In this document: piece after piece, positions 56,935-64,000 of the stretch
Position numbering within the stretch: position 1 is the stretch's first letter
Layout of the letters: every line of letters begins with the position of its first letter
Assembly (NCBI GenBank): GCA_032191485.1
Contig: JAVDOI010000016.1
Location: 11,084,759 to 11,148,758 of the forward strand
DNA from: Leptoclinus maculatus
Lineage: Eukaryota; Chordata; Actinopteri; Perciformes; Stichaeidae
Direction: 5' to 3'
DNA: 64,000 nucleotides
Made by a program: the position numbers and the translations under genes
Notes under the pieces: model-generated
Databases searched by the model: none
What the model was told of the DNA's origin: nothing
What the model saw: the letters and a program-made list of their open reading frames with translations, nothing else

Positions 56935-58436
56935 CTAGAACATCAAACAGGGGCGTATTAACACTTTATATGCAGTACAACAACTCTTCTTTACTTTTAT
57001 AGGACTACTCTTTGAGTAGTTATCATACAATATTGTATTCCAGAATATCACTTTAGTAAACAGGGACACGAAACTCACAAATACTCGCACACTAGAATTG
57101 TTTGAAAGGACTGATTTACATTTTTCAATTGAATTATTCATACAAAATATATCAATTGATTTATAAAGAAAACTGTGCACTCCAGTGACTTTGTGATATG
57201 TTTGTATTGGCTTGTATTGTGCATTATTTTTTCTCTTCCTTCCATGGAGGGACAGAATATTCTAAACACATTCAGAGAGATGGTTTCATAATTTGACAAA
57301 GAAAAAATAAGGAAGTCCAAAGCTGTCATTATTATTTAATTGTTGGAATTTTATATATATTTTTGGATGTATAGTGTAAAAGAAAATGTAAATAATATTT
57401 TTTTCATTAAACAAACCCTACGAATATATTTTTATGTGTACTAAAACAATAACTAAATATTCTTATTAATAATAAGAATCAAACATTACATTTTTCTTGC
57501 TTCATTTTACCCTAATTGTGGTTGCAATGTTTACAACAAAAATAAAATGACATGTGTGTGTCCAGTGCTCATTGTCCAGGCGATGGCACCATTGATTAGA
57601 TAGATATTGGAATGGACAGAGTGAACAATATGGAATAGCTGGCTGCATGGTGTGCTTTAAAACTGCTTAATTAAACTTGAATTACTGATCTGAACTGGCC
57701 ACAGAGATGCAAAAAAACTTCTAGCAGCGAGTCAACTCTCGTTACTGTAGTACTTTATAGTTATCATAGTACATGAGTAGTGATAGTCTAAACTCCTTTG
57801 TGTGTATCTGTCTATTGTCCTTTCTATTCTATTACATTGATGAGAATGAGTTCTGACAAACCATCAAAGAAAACCTTCAGGATCACGAAACTGCTTCTAA
57901 GCACCATTCTTAAACACAGTTACAATGCCATGGTGATAAACTTAAATTTCACTTGAATAATGTCAGCTTTGGACTGTACGCAATGAATAATGCATGTTTC
58001 ATTGGACACACAGGGACACAAATCTGAAATGTATTTCAATAACCTGTTGGGCTGATTTCATTTATTGGTCACTGAGGTTGTTCTGAAATGTGAGTGCTTG
58101 TGCAACTTTTTGTGTTATGGAATCAGTTGGGGGCGATTGAAATAATCAAATATATCATGAAATCCATAATATCAATCATTCTTTTCTGTACAAGAGATAT
58201 GACAAAGTAATTACACCCACTACCTATAGTGTAAAATATATGGATTACATGATTCAGAAAGTAAATAGTGTGTTTTTATTAGAAATCATACACTGTGACA
58301 GCAAAAAAGGCTGCGATATCATTTTGATTAGAAAAATACTCTTAAACCAAAGCTTTCTCTCACGTACAACAAATATGTGGCAGCATGTTAAAACAGGACA
58401 CACCAGAAAACACCAAAAACAGTACACATAATTTAC
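56935..58436. other. dst intron, nothing recognised
   Basis: Very AT-rich, no exon or repeat found. On the minus strand an AATAAA at 58275-58280 could end the epithelial transcript. Confidence 0.4.
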
Positions 58437-58583
58437 CTGGGGCTTATTAGAAGCATCTGTGTTGGCATTGCTATCTTTCAGAGCATTACCATCATTGCTT
58501 GGGGTCTGCTTCACATTGGACATCCAGTGCAATAGCTTGCTAACTTTATCACCGTGCTCTCTCTTCTCCTCATCAACAGATCT
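58437..58583 (-). CDS. dst: dst short exon after the epithelial tail (RSVDEEKREHGDKVSKLL)
   Basis: 49 codons, RSVDEEKREHGDKVSKLLHW then MSNVKQTPSNDGNALKDSNA to DASNKPQ. Acceptor aattgtag, donor gtaaat. Used by the long isoforms that skip the plakin-tail exon. Confidence 0.85.
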
Positions 58584-58846
58584 CTACAATTAAAACAGAT
58601 GGGTTTTTGACAAGATTGGTAACTTTGTTGACACAAACAAAAAACACTTGAGTGGGGAATCCTCGAGGGGAAATACATTTATAATCAGACTAAAACACAA
58701 AAGCTCAAGAACCAGTTAGTTGCATCAACCAGTGTAAAAAAAAAAAGCATTCAGACAAGGTAACTTCCCAGCCAAACACAAAACCAAAGAACATACTACA
58801 GGTTTTGCTTTTATGCTATGGACAAGCATATATTTACAAATATGTA

Positions 58847-60859
58847 TTACTTATATGCCCAAACATAATGAAATGTTGATTTGGGCCCAAAACCATGAAC
58901 TTTCGTAGCCTCCAGTAACCTTAACCCCGTGTGGCAGTCGTACACACTTCTTTCAAGTGCCTCCCTGAAGGTGATTCTTCTCTTGGTCTTTGGACAGGTG
59001 AGGCTTTTGGTGTGAAACTTCTCGTCTTTGAGAGCAACGGCATTAACTTTGTCAACAAGGTCGCTCTGAATGACTTCCTTGAGGGAGACTCTGTCATGAG
59101 TGTCAGGGTTTATCAATCCTCCAGTAAGGAGCTGGAATTCAATACAGCGAAAACCGGCATCCTTGGGGAGGAGATTTTCCTGAACAGCCTGAGAGATGGA
59201 CAAAGTCTTTGAAGTCTTGGGGTGAACAACGCCATTAAATACCTGCTCAAACTGTTGGAGCTGCTGATTCAATCCCTCATCTAAAAGACCTCTTTTGAGA
59301 GCCTCCGAGAGAGTAACTTTCTGCCCTGAGGAGGGGTCACAAATACCTCCAGTGCAGGCCTGGGCCTCCAGCAGCCTTAAGGCAGTGACTCTATCAGTAA
59401 AGCCCTGTTGAAAACCCTGAAGAACTGACAGCCTCCTCTTCCGAGTGACGTCCCAGAGACCAGCGATGGGGCTGTGAACATCTTCCACAACCACCATTCT
59501 GGAAAATATGATGTCCGCAATCTCATAGATGCTAAGACGGCCACCGCGATAGCTTTCAAGCTCGGATATTTCAAGAAACCTCTGACTCAGAGCGGACTCT
59601 AGACAAAGTTGTCGGCCACTTTTGACATCAGTAACGATGTGAAGTTGGCTTCCACTGGCGTCAGCTACGGACTTTTCCTGCCATTCACTTTCCTGCTGTG
59701 ACAGAAACAGATACATGCTCTTGTCAATGTGTCTCCCCTTGAATGCTTCATACGCTGACATTTGGATGCCACAGCTGCTGCTGACAACAGACATTCTGTG
59801 AGAACTCGTGAGAGAGGTGTTTGTTAGATGTTTCTCACCAAATGGGAAGAGAAACACACCACCATCAATGTCATAAAGGCACGTCTTCAGTATTTCAGAG
59901 TAGTATGCTTTCTGTCCGGTGTCAGGGTTGTGGAAACCTTTAGGGTTACTGATTGGATCATACAGACTCTGTAGAGTCTCCTTGTTCAAAAGACCCTGAT
60001 CAACAGCAATGCTAGCCGGCACCCTGACACCAATCTCTGGAATGATCAGTCCTCCGGTGGCTACCTGGACCTCAAGGATCTTCTTGCCTTTGTATCTATC
60101 GAGAATCCTTTCCTCCATCGCCTGAAACACAGAGAGCTTTTTGCCAGCATGGATGTAGCCACTAACAGCTTTCTGAGCATCTATCAGTTTATCTTTCAGG
60201 CCTGTCTCAATGATACCTCTCTCCAGAGCCTCAACCACTGAGTGTGTTTCCCCTGTAATCAGATCAGTTAAGCTTCCTGTTGCAGCCTGCGCCTCCAGGA
60301 ACTCAAGAGCATACGTCTTAGCTAAGAAGCCCTTCTCAGCAGCTTCTAGGAAGGATATCTTTTTCTTACTCGACTCCACATAAACTCCAGCAATAGTAGT
60401 TGGTTTTCCGGTGAACTGAGCAAGAGATGCTTGCACGTCTTCCATTGTGACGAGACCCATCTCAAACCTACGCACAACCTCTTCATCCAAGAACTTAAAC
60501 TTGATTAGGTTTTGAATACTTGTGCTGCCTTTGAGTTCTGGGAGCTTTTGAGAGGTTGAATAAATCCCACTCAGTTTCCCCTCGCTGTCGGATGTGTTTT
60601 CACATGTTTCTTTGATCTGATACATTCTTGTCTTCGTGATGCTCTGTGTTTCATTTGGCCGTTGGTGTGTTAGTCCACACAGAGCCATGTATCCATGTGT
60701 TGTCACAGTAATGGACTCATCAGGTTTGATTTGGCTCTTTTGCTCGTCTTTTTTCTTTGATGGTGTATCCTGAAGGCTTTGGCTGTGAGTGACCTCCATT
60801 TTATCTTGTTTGACTTGTTTCAGTCCTTCAAGAATATTTTCTTTCTCCATTGTTGGCAT
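58847..60859 (-). CDS. dst: dst BPAG1e-type terminal exon: plakin repeat domains
   Basis: 670 codons from acceptor catctacag (MPTMEKENILEGLK) to a stop at 58847-58849; the end is VHGFGPKSTFHYVWAYK. Two plakin-repeat domains are visible. The first (about residues 140-345) has ISFLEAAEKGFLAKTYALEF, EAQAATGSL and YDPISNPKGFHNPDTGQK. The second (about 395-640) has LSVLQGFQQGFTDRVTALRL, EAQACTGGICDPSSGQK and TGGLINPDTHDRVSLKE. This type of tail anchors keratin filaments at hemidesmosomes. Skipping it gives the long isoforms. Whether the 5' acceptor is always used was not testable. Confidence 0.9.
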   Translation of the reverse strand: MPTMEKENILEGLKQVKQDKMEVTHSQSLQDTPSKKKDEQKSQIKPDESITVTTHGYMALCGLTHQRPNETQSITKTRMYQIKETCENTSDSEGKLSGIYSTSQKLPELKGSTSIQNLIKFKFLDEEVVRRFEMGLVTMEDVQASLAQFTGKPTTIAGVYVESSKKKISFLEAAEKGFLAKTYALEFLEAQAATGSLTDLITGETHSVVEALERGIIETGLKDKLIDAQKAVSGYIHAGKKLSVFQAMEERILDRYKGKKILEVQVATGGLIIPEIGVRVPASIAVDQGLLNKETLQSLYDPISNPKGFHNPDTGQKAYYSEILKTCLYDIDGGVFLFPFGEKHLTNTSLTSSHRMSVVSSSCGIQMSAYEAFKGRHIDKSMYLFLSQQESEWQEKSVADASGSQLHIVTDVKSGRQLCLESALSQRFLEISELESYRGGRLSIYEIADIIFSRMVVVEDVHSPIAGLWDVTRKRRLSVLQGFQQGFTDRVTALRLLEAQACTGGICDPSSGQKVTLSEALKRGLLDEGLNQQLQQFEQVFNGVVHPKTSKTLSISQAVQENLLPKDAGFRCIEFQLLTGGLINPDTHDRVSLKEVIQSDLVDKVNAVALKDEKFHTKSLTCPKTKRRITFREALERSVYDCHTGLRLLEATKVHGFGPKSTFHYVWAYK

Positions 60860-61003
60860 CTGTAGATGTGACATTGAAAGAACTTTTAAGTTACAGAGGA
60901 CTAGAGTAAGAACAAATGTAAAATGGTATTACATTTAAATATACTGTATTTCTTATAAATATAATAGTGTGATGCAGTAATGCTGAACTAACTTCATCCA
61001 TAC

Positions 61004-64000
61004 CTCTGAGGAAACTTTCATCTTGAGAATCTCGTCCTCCAGGTTGTATTTTGCTCTTTCATAGGAGGGCACCATCTTCTGCCTCACTGTATGTTCCGTC
61101 TTCAACGAAGCAGCATCGTTTTCTTTCACGTAGTGACGGCTCGTTTCAATGACTTCCTGTTTTCCAGTCTTCATCCGGACCCCGAGCGTCATAAGCTTTT
61201 CCTGAAGACTTCTCACTTCTTTGACGTACGACTCGATTTGTTCCTGAAGAGCTCTGGCTTCATTCTCCTTCAGTTTCAGTTTCCACTCGCTATCTGTCAA
61301 CTTAGCTGTATCATTGCTTTGTAAAGCGCTTACTTTTGAGTGGAATATAAGTCTGTCTTTCTCATGTTGGGCAATTTGTGATTTTGCCTTTAAGAGGTCG
61401 TGTTCGAGCTGCGTATTTACTTGCTTCAGTTTGTCCATTTTGGTTTGCAGTTGCAGCTGTTGGTCAGATTGTTGCTTTGTTTCCACGGTGGTTTGATGCA
61501 CTGTTGTTATATGTTTCACGTCTTGTTTGAAACACTTGTTTAGCATCTCTGCTAATTCTGCACTATGTGACTGCTGTTGTGACATCCCACTTTCACTTGA
61601 GATTTCAGATTGAAGTAAAATGAGCTTTTTCTCTACTTCGGTCTGCACTAGCAACAGCTGCCTCTCATAGCCCTCTTTCTGGAGTTCTAGTTTACTCTTC
61701 AACTCTTCCAGCATTTTCTTGCACTTTTCAAGTTGTTCTTCCATCTGCTGGGACCTCAGTTGAAGGGCATAGTTTTCCTTTTGCTTTTGCTCAGCTTCTT
61801 TTTGGGTGCTATGCAGATTTTCTTTCAGCCTTCTAACTTCAGATCCCGACGAGTTGCTTTTATCTAGCGCCTCAGCTTTCTCCCTCTTAAGGATTGTATT
61901 TTCATGTTGTAGATTTGATCGGGATTTGTCAAAACTCGACATTGATTCTTTCATTGTTACTTTATTTTTCTGAAGCTCAGTCTCCATCTGCAATAATTTA
62001 GATTCTTTCACTTTTCTTTCTCTGGTCTCTTTCAACAATTCATCTTTAGTTCTTTGTAGAGACGAGCTGAGCTCTGAGAGTTTAATATTCAAGTTCTCTA
62101 CGTTCCTGTCTGCTGCTCTCTTGTCGTTCTGAAGAACATACATCTCCTGCTTTAGGTTTCCTGTCATTGTCTCTGAGCTGCTTGTTAACCCTTTAATGCT
62201 GTGCTTATGTTTGAAGAGTTCGTCTTCTAATGCCTTGACTTTATTGACATGTTTTTGACTCTCACTAGATTCTTTTTGCAGTTCTGCATTCCTTTTATTT
62301 AACATCATGTTCAAATCATTAATTTCAGCATTTTGCATGTGGATCTTTTGGTTTGCAGAATTGTTATCAGCAAACACTGCCTTCAGCTCTGATTTCAGAG
62401 TTGCTATTTCTTTCTCATAATTGGCAATTTTTGAATTAAGCGTGTCGATTTTGTGCTGCAGTTCAGTCATTTTCCTCACCTCCTCACTGTAATCCTGCAG
62501 TTTAATTTGAAGCTCATAGGATGTCTGAGATTTCTTATTTAGTTCCTCCTCAATAATTCTAACTTGTGATTTGGTGCCCTCCGCCTGAGACTTGAAGATT
62601 TTAATTTGCTGATCCTTGCTGTCAATTTCCATTGTCACCTGATTGAGTTTAGCTCTTACGTTCTTCAGATTATTTTCCATATCCAAATTAAACTGTTTTA
62701 GCTCATCTACCCTTTTCTGCAATTGAGAAGCAACTAATTCACTTTTTTGAAGTTCAGCTTCAAGGTTTTTACATTTGATCTGCGAAGCCTGCTCGGTTCT
62801 CTTCATTAAGTTGTTTTCTTCCTTAGCTGTTTGAAGCTGCTGTTTCCAGCTCTCCATCTCACTCTTTAGCAACTTGATCTTTTGTTCAGAAAATGATCTC
62901 TCATTTTCCAGCGACTCTGTTTGGATCTGAAGACCTCTAATATCACTGTCAAATGAGACATTTATCCTTGTTAACTCATTGGATTTAAACTTGAGCTGAT
63001 CTAGTACTGCCTGCTTGGAAGCTACCTCTTCTTCTAAATTGTTAATCTTGAGAATATTTTCCTGATCCATGGAGCCTTTCTTATGCAGTTCCCCTTGGGT
63101 GATCTTCAACTGCTCTTTGAGGCCTTCGACTTCAGTGCTTTGGAAAAAAGTGTTTTGTTCCAATGAGGACTTGGCTCTTTGAAGAGATCTGAATTCGCCC
63201 TGAAGTTCGTCGATGGATTTCTTCATGGTCAGTGCTTCCTGTTGGAGATCCTCTGATTTCTGTGTCATGTTGTTCCTTTCAGTTTCCATGTCCATCTGAA
63301 GTTTCTTTAGTCTGTTATTGCTATCATCCAACATCTTTTTATAACTTTGGGCTTTGTCCTCAGCCATTTCTGCTCTTTTCTGGATCAGGACTAGTTCCTC
63401 CACTTTCTGTTGCAGGACATCCGTCATCATGCTGTACTTTTCTCTGACTGCAGATAACTCAGCCTCACTGACGGCTCTCGACTGGCTGTCAGATGACAAA
63501 GGCAGCTGAGGCACATCATTTCCCTTAGCCTGGACTTGACTTTGCACCTGTTCATAAGTCACTTCCTCTACGTTTATTTTTCTCTGAGGTTTGGGGCTCT
63601 GTTTGTTAAGATCTTGGCCATCACTAGTTTTCTTTAAGAGGTCTTCTAGTTTCTTCTGAGCCAAAGACGACCTGGCCTCTGACTGCTCGATTAGCTGTTT
63701 TGTGTGACTTAATTCCTGCTCACTGGCAGCTTTGTCTTTTACCGCTATTTCTAGCTTGGTGCAATACTGATTAACGTCATGCTCCAGCTGGGATTTCTGA
63801 AAGGTTAGATCATCAATTGTCTTCTGTTGAGTCTCTACTTCTCCTTCCAACTTGTCCAGCTGTGTTTGTCTTTCAACCAGCAAAGCCTCCTGTTCCTGGA
63901 CCCGTTGCTTAAGTTGACTATTCTCTACTTCCCCTGCAGCTTTTTGGAGCTCCACGCTCTCTGTCCTTTTTGTTTTCTCTGCTCTCTCAAAAGCCTTGCT
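61004..64000 (-). CDS. dst: dst BPAG1e-type coiled-coil rod exon (partial, runs off the window)
   Basis: Open in frame from the window edge to the donor TCAGAG/gtatgg at 61004, 999 codons. From SKAFERAEKTKRTESVELQK through long heptad-repeat stretches to YNLEDEILKMKVSSE. No Pro-rich breaks; this is the dimerising central rod of the epithelial isoform. It ends in phase 0 and joins the plakin-tail exon across a 144-bp intron. The exon start lies beyond 64000. Confidence 0.92.

Larger units (their letters stand above)
8646..64000 (-). other. dst: dst (dystonin/BPAG1) gene, 3' portion, continues beyond 64000
   Basis: Giant spectraplakin gene with about 71 coding exons seen here. Dystonin crosslinks intermediate filaments, microtubules and actin at hemidesmosomes, in axons and in muscle. 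Domain order in transcript direction is coiled coil, plakin repeats (epithelial tail), large acidic exon with degenerate plakin repeats (muscle type), spectrin-repeat rod, two EF-hands, GAS2 domain, and Ser/Arg-rich tail with an SxIP motif. Dystonin is chosen over its paralogue MACF1 because of the BPAG1e-type coiled-coil plus plakin tail and the C-terminal signature DFDISDIQSVCSDVSETV, which matches dystonin as I remember it (MACF1 has a different DFDLLETQ-type stretch). The 5' half (actin-binding and plakin domains) lies outside the window. Internal promoter and alternative ends are described separately. Confidence 0.95.

Noticed and set aside
8646..64000. Gene identity as macf1
   Set aside because: The EF-GAS2 region alone would fit either paralogue, but the BPAG1e-type coiled-coil plus plakin tail and the C-terminal DFDISDIQSVCSDVSET string fit dystonin.

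Overview
This is vertebrate nuclear DNA, most likely from a teleost fish. It has many short exons split by small introns with GT-AG (occasionally GC-AG) borders, AT-rich introns with microsatellites, and fish-type repeats: tRNA-derived SINEs, non-autonomous hAT elements and foldback MITEs. No prokaryotic features are present.

Almost the whole window (8646-64000, minus strand) is the 3' part of one giant gene, dystonin (dst, BPAG1), a spectraplakin linking cytoskeletal filaments. Reading from 64000 downward: (1) a long coiled-coil exon (61004-64000, entering from outside the window) and a plakin-repeat exon with a stop codon (58847-60859). Together these make the tail of the epithelial BPAG1e product, which binds intermediate filaments. 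(2) Three short exons and a 4,074-bp acidic exon with degenerate plakin repeats (51978-56051), typical of the muscle-type BPAG1b product. (3) About 56 exons of spectrin-repeat rod (17391-51880). (4) Two EF-hands (16887-17287), a GAS2 microtubule-binding domain (13978-16794) that includes an 18-nt microexon, and a Ser/Arg-rich tail ending in an SxIP EB-binding motif (8646-10899). I derived exon borders by hand from splice signals, reading-frame phase across each junction, and remembered similarity to mammalian dystonin. Phases agree at every junction I checked.

Inside the gene, 33563-34831 is an alternative first coding exon of 423 codons beginning MGKPLSRPDC. A GC box and CCAAT box lie upstream at 35526-35605. 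It would give a short dystonin lacking the actin-binding, plakin and upstream rod regions but keeping the distal rod, EF-hands, GAS2 and SxIP tail.

The first 8.6 kb is the tail-to-tail intergenic region. It holds the 3' end of an unrecognised plus-strand coiled-coil gene (2-691), a complete non-autonomous hAT element with a perfect 8-bp target duplication (2117-3207), a 96-bp direct repeat, a triple tandem array of hairpins (5681-5917), and the probable dst 3' UTR. I found no convincingly new biological system. The most interesting items are the internal promoter and short isoform, three GC-AG introns, the GAS2 microexon, and several palindromic repeats.
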